DNA of 64,000 bases. Origin: Gemmatimonadota bacterium. Its GTDB lineage: Bacteria; Latescibacterota; UBA2968; GCA-2709665. Within the stretch, counting starts at the first letter, position 1. Every line of letters starts with the position of its first letter. Below are positions 1 through 8,445 of the stretch, one piece after another. Made by a program: the position numbers and the translations under genes. The stretch covers positions 110,989 through 174,988 of the forward strand of contig JAPPFJ010000024.1 in the NCBI GenBank assembly GCA_028877215.1, given 5' to 3'. The notes under the pieces were generated by a model, which had not been told where the DNA came from, made no database searches, and worked only from the letters and a program-made list of their open reading frames with translations.

Positions 1-45
1 AATATCGGAGACTTCATCGGGGCGAATCTGCAAGTTCATCGCCAT
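1..45 (-). CDS. atpA: ATP synthase F1 subunit alpha, N-terminal fragment
   Basis: Only the first 15 codons are in the window, reading MAMNLQIRPDEVSDI, the usual N-terminus of F1 alpha with the LQIRPDEVS signature. A GAGGTG ribosome binding site lies about nine bases ahead of the ATG. It is the next gene after atpH on the same strand, as in standard F1 operons, and the gene runs off the left edge. A short R1 repeat sits between it and atpH. The identification rests on the motif plus context; the catalytic part cannot be seen. Confidence 0.9.
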   Translation of the reverse strand, partial: MAMNLQIRPDEVSDI

Positions 46-66
46 AAGTGTCTACACCTCGGTTGT

Positions 67-134
67 CAGCCCGTTTAAAAAGCCCATCCGGTCTGCGGCC
101 GCCTCGTCTGCAGAGCAGCTTTCTCAACGGACTG
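67..134 (-). repeat. R1 dispersed repeat, shortened copy A
   Basis: This is an internally deleted copy of the element seen at 6843-6989 and 47185-47330. The ends are inverted repeats (CAGTCCGTTGAGAAAG on the minus strand and CTTTTTAAACGGGCTG at the far end), and the inner sequence between the GCTCTGCAG and CCGGATGGG blocks is mostly missing. It begins directly after the TAG stop of atpH and ends before the ribosome binding site of atpA, so it would be transcribed as a hairpin within the operon. Confidence 0.8.
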
Positions 135-680
135 CTATGATAAACCCGAAACCAGCCTCTGGCGCATCCGGTTCAACTGGGCTTCGAGGGTTGCGTCGAA
201 TACGTGGTCGCCCATCCTGGTTACAAAGCCCGCTCTGAGTCCCCGGTCGATCTCGACGTCCAGACGTACCTGCTTTCCGGACCAGGCCGACAACCGCTGC
301 GCGAGCCTTGCCTGCTGGTCCTGAGAGAGTTCCTGCGCCGACCGTACGTGTGCGGTGATCAGACCCCGTTGCTCGTCCAGGAGCATCAGAAACGCCCGAA
401 TAATCCCGTCGAGACCCCGTTCGCGCCGTTTGTCGCACAGCAGCAGCAGGAAATTCAGGGTGAGGTCCCCGATCCGGCCGGAAAAAAGCCTCCGGACCGC
501 CGCCCGCTTCTGTTCCGGGTAAATCAGAGGGTCACTGAGAAAGGCGCGCAGGTCTTCCGATTCCCGGATCAGGTTCAGAAGGCCCTCCAGGTCCTCGCGC
601 ACCCGGTCCAGCGCGTCCCGCTCTTCGGCCGCCTGGATGAGCGCCCTGGCATAACGCATTGCGACGGGGGTTTCGTTCAA
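135..680 (-). CDS. atpH: ATP synthase F1 subunit delta
   Basis: The protein is 181 residues, normal for the peripheral-stalk delta (OSCP) subunit that links F1 alpha to the b dimer. The N-terminal helical domain (AMRYARALIQAAEE) and the C-terminal family signature near the end (DRGLRAGFVTRMGDHVFDA, then an R-rich final helix) are both present. It lies 15 bases after atpF and is followed by atpA, the standard F0F1 order. The stop is TAG and abuts the R1 repeat. Nothing suggests truncation. Confidence 0.95.
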   Translation of the reverse strand: MNETPVAMRYARALIQAAEERDALDRVREDLEGLLNLIRESEDLRAFLSDPLIYPEQKRAAVRRLFSGRIGDLTLNFLLLLCDKRRERGLDGIIRAFLMLLDEQRGLITAHVRSAQELSQDQQARLAQRLSAWSGKQVRLDVEIDRGLRAGFVTRMGDHVFDATLEAQLNRMRQRLVSGLS

Positions 681-695
681 GCTCCGCTCCGGAAA

Positions 696-1193
696 TCAGT
701 TTTGTCCATTGTCAGGAATGCTTTCGATGAATTCGTCGACAAGCTTCCTGTTCCTGGCGTTGTCCAGGTTCTCGTCCAACACCTTGCCGGCGGCTTCGAT
801 GGCCAGGCCGGCGGCGTGCGTGCGAAGTTCCTGGATCGCCTGCTCCTTTTCCTGCCGAATCGTTCGCCGGGCCTGCTCCAGCATCTGCCGGGACTCGTCC
901 GACGCGCGTTGACGCACCTCCTGGGCTGCACGCTCGGCCGCCTCCCGTCCTTCCGAGATGGCCTGTCTCGCCTCTGCCTGGGCCTGCTCCATGGCGCGCC
1001 GGTTTTCTTCAGCCGCACTCTGGGCTTCCTCCCGGGCCTTCTCCGCTTGGTTCAGGGAATCCCGAATACGCCTTTCGCGTTCGTCCAGCATGGCCAGAAG
1101 CGGTTTCCAGGCGACCGCCCTGAGAACAAGGAGCAGCAGGACGAAGGTAACGATGGTCCAGAACATCAGACCGGTATCGACATTCAGCAACAT
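696..1193 (-). CDS. atpF: ATP synthase F0 subunit b
   Basis: This 165-residue protein has one N-terminal membrane helix (about residues 8-28, FWTIVTFVLLLLVLRAVAW) followed by a long charged coiled coil rich in Ala, Glu, Arg and Gln. That is the architecture of the F0 b subunit, which dimerises as the peripheral stalk. AGAGGA sits ahead of the ATG. It lies between atpE and atpH as expected. The ORF shown on the opposite strand is a shadow. Confidence 0.95.
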   Translation of the reverse strand: MLLNVDTGLMFWTIVTFVLLLLVLRAVAWKPLLAMLDERERRIRDSLNQAEKAREEAQSAAEENRRAMEQAQAEARQAISEGREAAERAAQEVRQRASDESRQMLEQARRTIRQEKEQAIQELRTHAAGLAIEAAGKVLDENLDNARNRKLVDEFIESIPDNGQN

Positions 1194-1234
1194 ACCCGTT
1201 CCTCTGGTTTAGACGTCCTCAACGGTATGCGTTC

Positions 1235-1486
1235 TCAGCCGCCTTTTGTCGCCAGAAGGAAGCAGACCACCTGCCCGAAGAGGGCCACACCCTCTATGAA
1301 GGCCGCGGTAATGATCATGGAAGTCCGGATATCGCCGGCTGCTTCGGGCTGCCGTGCGGTGCCCTCCACGGCCATGCCAGCCAGACGTCCGATACCAATT
1401 CCGGCGCCGATCGTTACGAGCCCCGCGCCAATGCCGGCGGACAGATAACCGTATGCTTCAGCCGCCACGGATGCCACGTCTGCCAC
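1235..1486 (-). CDS. atpE: ATP synthase F0 subunit c
   Basis: An 83-residue hairpin of two membrane helices that forms the rotor ring. The first helix has the glycine-rich GAGIGIGRLAG packing motif, the polar loop is ARQPEAAG, and the second helix carries the ion-binding carboxylate in AAFIEGVALFG. There is no Gln in helix 1 and no Ser/Thr after the key Glu, the residues usual in sodium-binding rings, so proton coupling is the simpler reading. The start is GTG with a very strong GGAGGAGG ribosome binding site. Between this gene and atpB lies a full R2 repeat. Confidence 0.95.
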   Translation of the reverse strand: MADVASVAAEAYGYLSAGIGAGLVTIGAGIGIGRLAGMAVEGTARQPEAAGDIRTSMIITAAFIEGVALFGQVVCFLLATKGG

Positions 1487-1512
1487 AATACACCTCCTCC
1501 GCTAGGAAGTTA

Positions 1513-1676
1513 AGAAGCTGTCTTAAAATTCCCAGCGGTCTTCGCGCGGCTGCAAAAGCGCCGGTCGGCGTTGGTCAAATCCACCCGTATAGACAAATAT
1601 GGGCGAATTTTCCCGCCTTGACCGCCACTTTTTCGCTCGCGCTCGGGAACTCACCGGTAATTTTAAAACAACTTCC
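1513..1676 (+). repeat. R2 dispersed repeat, full copy 1
   Basis: A roughly 164-base element with terminal inverted repeats (AGAAGCTGTCTTAAAA at one end, TTTTAAAACAACTTCC at the other). It is nearly identical in its flanking halves to the copy at 35059-35223 and shares its right half with the fragment at 24146-24195. Conserved blocks include CAGCGGTCTTCGCGCGGCTGCAAAAGCG and CTCGGGAACTCACCGGTAATTTTAAAAC. It sits between atpB and atpE inside the ATP synthase operon. No ORF in it looks real. Confidence 0.85.
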
Positions 1677-1705
1677 AAGGGTTTATAATGCAACGTTTCC
1701 AACGA

Positions 1706-2506
1706 TCAGTGATCCTGATGCACCGCCATCCCGATGAAGACGGCGGACAACATGGTGAAGATATACGCCTGAACCAATGCCACGAAGATTTCGAGCAGGT
1801 AAATCGCCAGCGCGAACAGTACGGACACGGGCGCGACGGCATACGACTTGAACATGAAGATCAGCCCCAGCAACGCCAGGATGATCACGTGTCCGGCAGT
1901 CAAATTGGCAAAGAGACGAATACAGAGGGCGAACGGCTTGGCAACCAGTCCGATGAGCTCGATCGGGATCATCAGAAGCGTGATCGGCAGGGGCAGTCCG
2001 TGGGGGACCAGTCCCTTGAAATAACCCAGAAAGCCGTTGTGAAGAATGCCGCCCATCTGAATGACGAGAAAGGCGCAGATCGCCAGCCCGGCGGTTACGC
2101 TCACGTTACCGGTGGCGGTCGCGCCATAGGGTACGAGGCCCAGCAGATTGCAGGTCAGGATGAAGAAGAATACGGTAAAAAGAAAGGGGAGAAACCGTCC
2201 GGCTTCCTTTGCTCCGATGTTGGGAACGGCGACTTCATCCCGGATAAAAACGACGACCGATTCCAGAAGATTCGCAAATCCGGTGGGTACCAGGCCGCGA
2301 CGCCGGGTTGTTCTTATGAAGACCCACATGAGAAACCCCGCCGCAATCCACATCATAACCACGTGCCGGGTAATGGACACGTCGACGCCGAACAGCTCGA
2401 AACGGGGTATTTCGACGTGAAGAAAGGGCAGGTGGAGCTCTGAAGAATCGAGCAGATGCTCCATGATGTAGTCTTTTTTGCCTTCCGCGGCGCTTTCCGA
2501 AGCCAT
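1706..2506 (-). CDS. atpB: ATP synthase F0 subunit a
   Basis: A 266-residue multi-helix membrane protein forming the proton half-channels. The essential arginine is in the conserved segment FALCIRLFANLTAGH, followed by the last helix pair ending in AYIFTMLSAVFIGMA, both diagnostic of subunit a. AAGGGG lies ahead of the ATG. The gene starts four bases after the stop of the subunit I gene and heads the F0 genes atpB-E-F. The gap to atpE is enlarged to about 220 bases by the R2 repeat. Confidence 0.95.
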   Translation of the reverse strand: MASESAAEGKKDYIMEHLLDSSELHLPFLHVEIPRFELFGVDVSITRHVVMMWIAAGFLMWVFIRTTRRRGLVPTGFANLLESVVVFIRDEVAVPNIGAKEAGRFLPFLFTVFFFILTCNLLGLVPYGATATGNVSVTAGLAICAFLVIQMGGILHNGFLGYFKGLVPHGLPLPITLLMIPIELIGLVAKPFALCIRLFANLTAGHVIILALLGLIFMFKSYAVAPVSVLFALAIYLLEIFVALVQAYIFTMLSAVFIGMAVHQDH

Positions 2507-2510
2507 TGAA

Positions 2511-2915
2511 TCAAACCCCTTCTTGCGAAGCCCGCCGAACCGCGGCGCGTTTCACAAAGAACCGGATTTCCAGAATCTGAAAAAGCAGATAGGACAGAAA
2601 CAGAGAGAAAACCAGACCGTAAACCGATAGCGCCGTGAATTTGATCAGCAGCACCAGCCCGACGCAGACGACCAGCATCCGAACGACCATTCCGCCCAAC
2701 AGCGCCTTCAGAAAGACCGGATGCGTCCGGTCGAACGACCAGATGGCCGAGAGCCCCCCGGCCAGCGCGTTCAGTGCGCCGATCCCAAACCCGACGGCCA
2801 CCGCCCGGACCATGTCAACACCCCAGTAGACGTATAGCGGGTATCCGCCCAGAAAAGCCGCCGCGATCAGGATAGCCCCGACCTGTCTGGCAAATCGGAG
2901 GAATTCGGTTCCCAC
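2511..2915 (-). CDS. atpI: ATP synthase subunit I-like membrane protein
   Basis: A 134-residue protein with about four predicted membrane helices and a basic C-terminal tail (KRAAVRRASQ), placed directly ahead of atpB. Size, topology and position match the AtpI/subunit I group thought to help c-ring assembly. Sequence conservation in this group is low, so the call rests largely on context. The start is GTG with GGGGAG about eight bases upstream. It follows atpZ with a gap of 17 bases. Confidence 0.75.
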   Translation of the reverse strand: MGTEFLRFARQVGAILIAAAFLGGYPLYVYWGVDMVRAVAVGFGIGALNALAGGLSAIWSFDRTHPVFLKALLGGMVVRMLVVCVGLVLLIKFTALSVYGLVFSLFLSYLLFQILEIRFFVKRAAVRRASQEGV

Positions 2916-2932
2916 GTCTCATCTCCCCACGG

Positions 2933-3184
2933 CTATTGGCGTTCCTGCTTTTCGCGTTCTTGGAGTCGCATTGCCGTTCTGTACAGATTCAGGAAACCGA
3001 CGGCGATTCCCAGAGCCAATCCCGCCAACATCAGGTACGGGGCCGTGCCGAGTTTGCCGTCCAGCCATTTTCCGGCAAAAAGACAGAGAATGAAAGACGC
3101 CGCAAACTCGATTCCCAGGTTCAGATAGGGACCGGCTTTCCGATAGGCTGCAGCCAGACCCGGCTGTTTTTTCTCCTCCGCCAT
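2933..3184 (-). CDS. atpZ: AtpZ/AtpI family small membrane protein
   Basis: This 83-residue protein has a charged N-terminus, two membrane helices (about residues 24-41 and 48-66) with a short GKWLDGKLGTAPYL loop between them, and a basic tail. The GxxLDxxxGTxPxxxxxG pattern is typical of the AtpZ (ATPase_gene1) family found at the head of many F0F1 operons, where it has been linked to magnesium uptake or complex assembly. It is the first gene of the atp group here, 67 bases after nuoN. Confidence 0.85.
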   Translation of the reverse strand: MAEEKKQPGLAAAYRKAGPYLNLGIEFAASFILCLFAGKWLDGKLGTAPYLMLAGLALGIAVGFLNLYRTAMRLQEREKQERQ

Positions 3185-3251
3185 CGATCAACGTGATGGG
3201 TTAGGTAGGGCGTGGAGTTCAATCCTCCCCTGGGTGCAAGCACAGGGGCGC

Positions 3252-4700
3252 TTAAGTACCAATGAGATTGTCTACCGTCTGCCTGGCCAGTTCCAGAAAC
3301 CGTGACGGTGCGAGGCCGATATACAGGGTTGCAAGGGACGTCAACACGAGCGCGGTTCGTGCGAGCGCCGGAAACGTCCCCACCGGCTTTTCGTCGGCTG
3401 GATGTCTCATATACATGCTGACGACGACCCCGAGATAGAAATAGACGGAAATCAGGCTGTTGAGCACGCCGATTATGGTGAGCGAGACCAGGCCGGCATC
3501 GATCGCCGCGCGGAATATGTAGAACTTCCCGAAGAATCCTGCAGTAGGCGGCAGACCCGCAAGCGAGAGCATAAACAGCGTCATCGTCAGCCCGAGGGCC
3601 GGATGTTTGAAACCCAGCCCCGCGTAATCCGTTATGTCGAGGTTCTCTTCGCCTTTCCGCGCAACCAGAATCACGACTGCGAAGGCGCCAATGTTCATAA
3701 AGGTATAGGCAAGCAGATAGAACAGCGCGGCCGAAATCCCCTTGCCGCTGGCCGCGGTGAGCGCAACCAGCACGTAACCGGCGTGGGCGACGCTGGAATA
3801 GGCCAGCATACGCTTGATGCTGCGTTGCCCCAGCGCGCTCAGGTTTCCGACGGTCATGGTCAGCGCGGCCAGGATCCAGAGCACCGCCGTCCACTCCGTC
3901 TTCAACGATTCCAGAGAAACCATCAGCACGCGCAGGAATGCAACGAAGGCCGCCGCCTTGGGCCCGGCCGAGAGAAAGGCGGTCACCGACGCGGGCGCGC
4001 CTTCGTAGACGTCGGGCGCCCACATATGGAACGGAACCGCCGCCACCTTGAACGCGAAGCCCACGACCAGCAAGACCATACCGGCATACAGCATCAGCCC
4101 GCCGCCGTCAACGCGCCGCACAATCATTGCGCCTACCTGCTGCAGGCTGGTGGAGCCGGTCGAACCGTAAATCAGGGCAATCCCGTAAAGCAGAAACCCG
4201 GTTGCGAAAGCGCCCAGCAAAAGGTATTTCAGAGAGGCTTCATTGGAGAGGGAGCGCGAACTGAGGAATCCAACCAGGATATAGAGCGACAGAGACATCA
4301 GCTCCAGCCCCAGGAAGATAACGATCAGGTCCGTCCCCGCGGCCATGAGCATCATGCCCAGGGTGGCCGTCAGCAGCAGGAGATAATACTCACTTCGGCT
4401 GCCCTGTTCCCGCCTGAGGTAACCCGTGGAGACAAAAATGGTCAGCGCCGTGCCAACCGTAAATATGATGTTGGAAAAGAGCGCAAAGTTGTCCAGCGCG
4501 AGCATCCCGCCGAAGGCCTGCTCGGACCGCCCCCAGAGTCCCGCGCAGGAGACCGCCGCCAGGCCCGTTCCGACAATGGCCGCGTATGCCGCTGCCTCCC
4601 CCCGATTTGCCGGTCGGACAATGTCGATGCACAGGATCAGCAGCGCACTACCCGCGACGATCAGCGAGGGAACGAGTACAATCCAGTTCAGGTCAGGCAA
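3252..4700 (-). CDS. nuoN: NADH-quinone oxidoreductase subunit N
   Basis: A 482-residue antiporter-like membrane subunit of respiratory complex I. Family features include the Glu-containing helix LGLELMSLSLYILVGF, the lysine motif GFAFKVAAVPFHMWAPDVYEGAP, and KRMLAYSSVAHAGY. The start is TTG with GAGGA eight bases upstream; no better ATG exists. It is cut off from the main nuo operon by the entire Mrp cluster and instead sits just ahead of atpZ, so it may be transcribed with the ATP synthase genes. Confidence 0.93.
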   Translation of the reverse strand: MPDLNWIVLVPSLIVAGSALLILCIDIVRPANRGEAAAYAAIVGTGLAAVSCAGLWGRSEQAFGGMLALDNFALFSNIIFTVGTALTIFVSTGYLRREQGSRSEYYLLLLTATLGMMLMAAGTDLIVIFLGLELMSLSLYILVGFLSSRSLSNEASLKYLLLGAFATGFLLYGIALIYGSTGSTSLQQVGAMIVRRVDGGGLMLYAGMVLLVVGFAFKVAAVPFHMWAPDVYEGAPASVTAFLSAGPKAAAFVAFLRVLMVSLESLKTEWTAVLWILAALTMTVGNLSALGQRSIKRMLAYSSVAHAGYVLVALTAASGKGISAALFYLLAYTFMNIGAFAVVILVARKGEENLDITDYAGLGFKHPALGLTMTLFMLSLAGLPPTAGFFGKFYIFRAAIDAGLVSLTIIGVLNSLISVYFYLGVVVSMYMRHPADEKPVGTFPALARTALVLTSLATLYIGLAPSRFLELARQTVDNLIGT

Positions 4701-4856
4701 CGCAGTGGTCCTCGGTGAAAATTATTAGCGGCATTAATTAACGGGGATGCGTTAAAAAAGTCAAGCCTAAAGTTCGAAATTGGCGCGCAGGCACGATATT
4801 GCGGGATGAGACAGCTAATTTGTGGAACAGAAAATTTACATAAATAACGGTGTTTA

Positions 4857-4872
4857 TGTTACTTACGTAACA
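4857..4872. promoter_or_regulatory. Palindrome in the nuoN upstream gap
   Basis: TGTTACTTACGTAACA has six-base arms (TGTTAC/GTAACA) around a four-base centre. It lies in an AT-rich 190-base gap between the last mrpD-like gene and nuoN, the only noticeable break in this part of the minus-strand block. Form and place suit a repressor or activator site for nuoN-atp, but no regulator is identified. Confidence 0.4.
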
Positions 4873-4889
4873 CTTAGGCTTTCCGGACG

Positions 4890-6578
4890 TCAGAAGCAGA
4901 AGATCATGAATGCGGCGAGAAAGACTGTCACGACCAACACGGCAGTACCCGTTGTCCAGGATCGACCCAGAATGCCCTGGGGACCGTGGTATTGACGGCA
5001 GCCGGAAACGGCTGCCGCGACCAGCGCCTTTCCGCCCTCGAGGATCGACTTTCCGGCGTAACCACCCGACCGCGCCATTACCCGGACGATACCGGGAAGC
5101 AGCCGTCGATAAACCCAGTCGGTATCCAGGTTTACGGACCGGTGTACGGCCGGGTAAATTCCGGTACGCTTCAATACAAGGAAGGCCAGGGCGGAAAAAA
5201 ACAACAATTGGAACTGCGTAACCAGGTGGCTCGCCGTATAGGGTTCGTAATTCACTTCGTAGGGCAGAATCCCGTAGAGTAGTTTCGGAATGATTCCTAT
5301 CAGGACGCAAATTGCGGCTGCTGCGCCCATTGCGATGCGCATGTTCAGAGGCGCCTCCCTGCAGCGAATTCCCGAATCTGCGGAGAAGAAGGCAAGGTAG
5401 GGGATCCTGATGCCTGTATAGAGCATCACGCCCGCCGAAGCGAACAACAACGCCAGCCAGGTCAGGACGTAGTGTCCATCGGCCACCGCCCCAAGGATAA
5501 ACGATTTGCTAACAAAGCCGTTGAAGAACGGGACGGCCGAAATCGACGCCGCGCCGATGATGCAGAAAACCGCCGTCAGAGGCATGGACCGGTAAAGCCC
5601 GCCCAGTTCCGATGCCCTGGCCGTACCAGTACGAAAAAGCACTGCACCCATCGTCATAAACAGCAAGGCTTTGTAGATGACGTGGGTGACGGCGTGGGCG
5701 GCCGTTCCGTTCAGGGCCATCTGCGTCCCGATCCCGACTCCGACGACCATGAATCCCAGCTGGATGTTCAGGCTATAGGCCAGCACCCGCCTGAGGTCGT
5801 TTTCCATGACCGCGTAAAACATGGGAAACACGGTCATCGCGGCGCCAATCGGGATCAGGATTTCCGTACCGGGAAAGCCCCGGGCAAGCGCGTAGACCGC
5901 CAGCTTGGTTGTGAAAGCGCTCAGGAACACGGTCCCGGTTACCGTCGCCTCCGGATAGGCGTCAGACAGCCAGTTGTGGAGCAGGGGAAACGCGCATTTG
6001 ATCCCAAAAGCAATGAAGACGAGCGTCGTGCCCAGACCGTTCAGTCCCAACGCTTCAAATGCGATAGACCCCGTCTCACGCGAATGGATCAGAATGCCCG
6101 CCAGCAGAATCATGCCCGAGCAGACCTGCACGATCAGATAGCGCATGCCGGCGGCATAGGCGCGGTTGGTTCGGCGGCTCCAGATCAGGAATACGGAAGA
6201 AATCGCCGACAGTTCCCAGAAGACGAACAGGGTAATCAGATCGCCCGCGAAGAGGGCGCCGACGGCGCTGCCCGCATAGAACAGGCCCGCGACGTGCTGC
6301 GTGTTGTCCTTCACGTGGAGCGCATAGATGACGTTCAGCAGGGCGGCGATATGGAAGATATAGCCGAAGACAAGGCTGAGGCCGTCGATGCGCACCAGCG
6401 TAAGGGAATAGTCGAAGATTCCGATCCTGCAGTATTCCCCCGGGTTTAGCCCGAGCAGATGGGCAAGCCCGGCAACCGGAAGCAGCAGCATATAGGCCGA
6501 CTGCAGGCGCCCGCGCAGCATCGGTATCAGCAGCGACCCGATAATCAGGATCAGCGCCGGCGGCAACTGGTCAATCAT
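4890..6578 (-). CDS. MrpD-like proton-conducting antiporter subunit (third copy)
   Basis: A 562-residue member of the NuoL/M/N-MrpA/D superfamily. It has the conserved Glu in LFVFWELSAISSVFL, the lysine-bearing FGIKCAFPLLHNWLSDAYPEA and RRVLAYSLNIQLGFM. Beyond the usual 14-helix core there is a C-terminal stretch of about 90 residues ending in one more membrane helix. It is the last gene of the Mrp group and overlaps the small gene before it by eight bases. Assignment as an antiporter subunit is firm; whether it is MrpD-type or replaces the N-terminal part of MrpA cannot be told by eye. Confidence 0.85.
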   Translation of the reverse strand: MIDQLPPALILIIGSLLIPMLRGRLQSAYMLLLPVAGLAHLLGLNPGEYCRIGIFDYSLTLVRIDGLSLVFGYIFHIAALLNVIYALHVKDNTQHVAGLFYAGSAVGALFAGDLITLFVFWELSAISSVFLIWSRRTNRAYAAGMRYLIVQVCSGMILLAGILIHSRETGSIAFEALGLNGLGTTLVFIAFGIKCAFPLLHNWLSDAYPEATVTGTVFLSAFTTKLAVYALARGFPGTEILIPIGAAMTVFPMFYAVMENDLRRVLAYSLNIQLGFMVVGVGIGTQMALNGTAAHAVTHVIYKALLFMTMGAVLFRTGTARASELGGLYRSMPLTAVFCIIGAASISAVPFFNGFVSKSFILGAVADGHYVLTWLALLFASAGVMLYTGIRIPYLAFFSADSGIRCREAPLNMRIAMGAAAAICVLIGIIPKLLYGILPYEVNYEPYTASHLVTQFQLLFFSALAFLVLKRTGIYPAVHRSVNLDTDWVYRRLLPGIVRVMARSGGYAGKSILEGGKALVAAAVSGCRQYHGPQGILGRSWTTGTAVLVVTVFLAAFMIFCF

Positions 6579-6816
6579 AATAGTCTTCCTTGCGTCCGAG
6601 AATCACGCGCAACCCTCTGGCTGCCAGCACGAACACCACACAGGCGGCAAACCCGTACCACGCATGAAACCCGATCCACTCCTCGACCTCAAAATGGCCG
6701 TATTTTTCCAGGAAGAGATCTACCGCCAGCAGCAGGACGCAGACCGCGTAGAGCGCCATGAGGATTTTCTTTGAGTTGCCCGGTTTGTCCGGCCGGCTTT
6801 TCTCTTTTTCGTCCAT
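6571..6816 (-). CDS. Small two-helix membrane protein in the Mrp cluster
   Basis: An 81-residue protein with a charged N-terminus (MDEKEKSRPDKPGNSKK), a first membrane helix (ILMALYAVCVLLLAVDLFL), an acidic loop and a second helix (GFAACVVFVLAARGL). The ORF track extends it to 125 residues, but that extension is read through the R1 repeat; the ATG at 6816 is the sensible start. It overlaps the following mrpD-like gene by eight bases, which suggests translational coupling. I recognise no family. Confidence 0.7.
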   Translation of the reverse strand: MDEKEKSRPDKPGNSKKILMALYAVCVLLLAVDLFLEKYGHFEVEEWIGFHAWYGFAACVVFVLAARGLRVILGRKEDYYD

Positions 6817-6842
6817 GGTCTCTTCCGTCAGGGATGGGCTAA

Positions 6843-6989
6843 CAGCCCGTTGAAAAAGTCCATCCGGGCTGCGGCCGAAATACCGCGTTGCGCTCCCTCG
6901 CCGAATCGCAGGATGGGACTCGGTTGCGCGCCTTGTCTTCGGCCACAATGGTTCGGCCTCGCCTGCAGAGCGACTTTATCAACGGACTG
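6843..6989 (-). repeat. R1 dispersed repeat, full copy B
   Basis: A 147-base element with terminal inverted repeats: CAGTCCGTTGATAAAG (minus strand, at 6989) and CTTTTTCAACGGGCTG (at 6843), matching at 14 of 16 positions when one is reverse-complemented. It shares CGAAGACAAGGCGCGCAACCG and GCGATTCGGCGAGGG blocks with the copy at 47185-47330. The stop codon of the upstream antiporter gene lies inside the terminal repeat (GTCCGTTGA), so the element overlaps that coding end. Confidence 0.88.
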
Positions 6990-8445
6990 CTATGGGCGCC
7001 AGAAGCCGGTAGACGTCGTCGGCGAAGAAGAAGAGCGCCAGACATCCCAGCGCCGTCAGGCACAGGGGTACCACGCAGAACGCCGGGGCTTCCCGCACAG
7101 GAGATGGATCGGCGGGCACGGTGGCGGGTGTCGCGAAAAAAGCGCGTGCGACGACCGGCATCAGGTACGCGACGTTCAGGAGCGAGCTGACGATCAACAC
7201 GCCCACGAGGATTGTCCGGTCCGCATCCGCGGCGCCCAGCGCCAGGTACCACTTGCTCCACGAACCGCCGAGCGGGGGCAGGCCGATCACGCTCAGCGAT
7301 CCGACAAAAAAGGCGAACATGGTAATCGGCATTGTCTTGCCTATGCCCGCCATGTCGCTGATTTCCGTCTTGTGTGCGGCCACCATGATAGCGCCGGCGC
7401 AGAAGAACAGCGTGATCTTACCGAAGGCGTGCATCGCGATATGCATGGAGCCGCCAATAATGCCCCAGGAATTGGCAAGAGCCGCGCCGAGTACCACGTA
7501 GGACAACTGGCTGACCGTGGAATAGGCGAGACGCGCCTTGAGATTGTCTTTGGTCAATGCGACCAGGGACGCGATCAACAGCGTTGCCGCGGCGACGTAG
7601 GCCAGCCACAGGCTCACGCCGGTGTTTGCGAGCAGATCGATGCCAAAGATGTAGACCACAATCTTCATCACCGTAAACACGCCGGCTTTGACGACGGCCA
7701 CGGCGTGCAGCAGCGCGCTCACGGGCGTCGGCGCAACCATTGCCGCGGGCAGCCAGCGGTGAAAGGGCATCAGCGCCGCCTTGCCGGTCCCGAATGCATA
7801 TAGCGCCAGCAGTATGCCCACCACGGCCGGGCTCGCCTTGCCCGCAAGGATCCCGCCGGGTTCGAATTCCAGGGTGCCCGTCAGGTGCCACGTCCACACC
7901 ACTGCCAGCAGCATCAGCCCGACCGAGGTGCCGAGCAGTATGCCCATATAGATCCTGCCCGACCGGAGCGCTTCCTCCGTCCGATGGTGGGTGACCAGCG
8001 GATAGGTTGACAGGGTCAGTAGTTCGTAGAAGATGAACAGCGTGAACATATTCCGGGCGAATGCAACGCCCAGGGCGCCCGTAATGGCCACCGCAAAGAA
8101 GACGTAAAAGCCGGTCTGGCCGGGTTCGTCGTGACCGCGCATGTAACCGATGGAATACAGAGACGTCAGGATCCAGAGCCCCGAGGCGATCAGCCCGAAA
8201 AGCATGCCCAGAGGTTCGACTTCAAAGGCAAATGCAAGGCCCGGCATCACCTCGAGAATCTCAATACCGGGTCTCGAACCCGACAGAACCGCCGGAACCA
8301 AAGAGAGCACGACGCAAAACAGTACGCCGCCGGTCGCCAGCGTGGCAGCCTCACGGAGATTGGGCCTCTGTCCGAGAAGACCGATGAGCGGCGCGCCCAG
8401 CAGAGGCAGCACAACGGCGAGCAGCGTGGCATTCGAAGCGGTCAT
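6979..8445 (-). CDS. MrpD-like proton-conducting antiporter subunit (second copy)
   Basis: A 488-residue NuoL/M/MrpD-family protein. Key segments are the Glu helix LFIFYELLTLSTYPLV, the lysine motif FGTGKAALMPFHRWLPAAMVAPTPVSALLHAVAVVKAG and KARLAYSTVSQLSYV. I start it at the ATG at 8445, giving a four-base ATGA overlap with the preceding gene; the 33 extra residues in the track read back into that gene. Its last codons and TGA stop are contributed by the terminal repeat of R1 copy B, so the C-terminus (PIAVR) was probably altered by insertion. Confidence 0.88.
   Translation of the reverse strand: MTASNATLLAVVLPLLGAPLIGLLGQRPNLREAATLATGGVLFCVVLSLVPAVLSGSRPGIEILEVMPGLAFAFEVEPLGMLFGLIASGLWILTSLYSIGYMRGHDEPGQTGFYVFFAVAITGALGVAFARNMFTLFIFYELLTLSTYPLVTHHRTEEALRSGRIYMGILLGTSVGLMLLAVVWTWHLTGTLEFEPGGILAGKASPAVVGILLALYAFGTGKAALMPFHRWLPAAMVAPTPVSALLHAVAVVKAGVFTVMKIVVYIFGIDLLANTGVSLWLAYVAAATLLIASLVALTKDNLKARLAYSTVSQLSYVVLGAALANSWGIIGGSMHIAMHAFGKITLFFCAGAIMVAAHKTEISDMAGIGKTMPITMFAFFVGSLSVIGLPPLGGSWSKWYLALGAADADRTILVGVLIVSSLLNVAYLMPVVARAFFATPATVPADPSPVREAPAFCVVPLCLTALGCLALFFFADDVYRLLAPIAVR

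Noticed and set aside
204-1448. 414-residue plus-strand ORF and other long antisense ORFs (3402-4718, 5472-6449, 6850-7803, 17367-18254, 21924-23024, 38787-39878, 40059-41168, 44565-45779)
   Set aside because: All lie opposite firmly identified genes, have Arg/Gln/Pro-rich composition from the high-GC complementary strand, and carry no recognisable domain.
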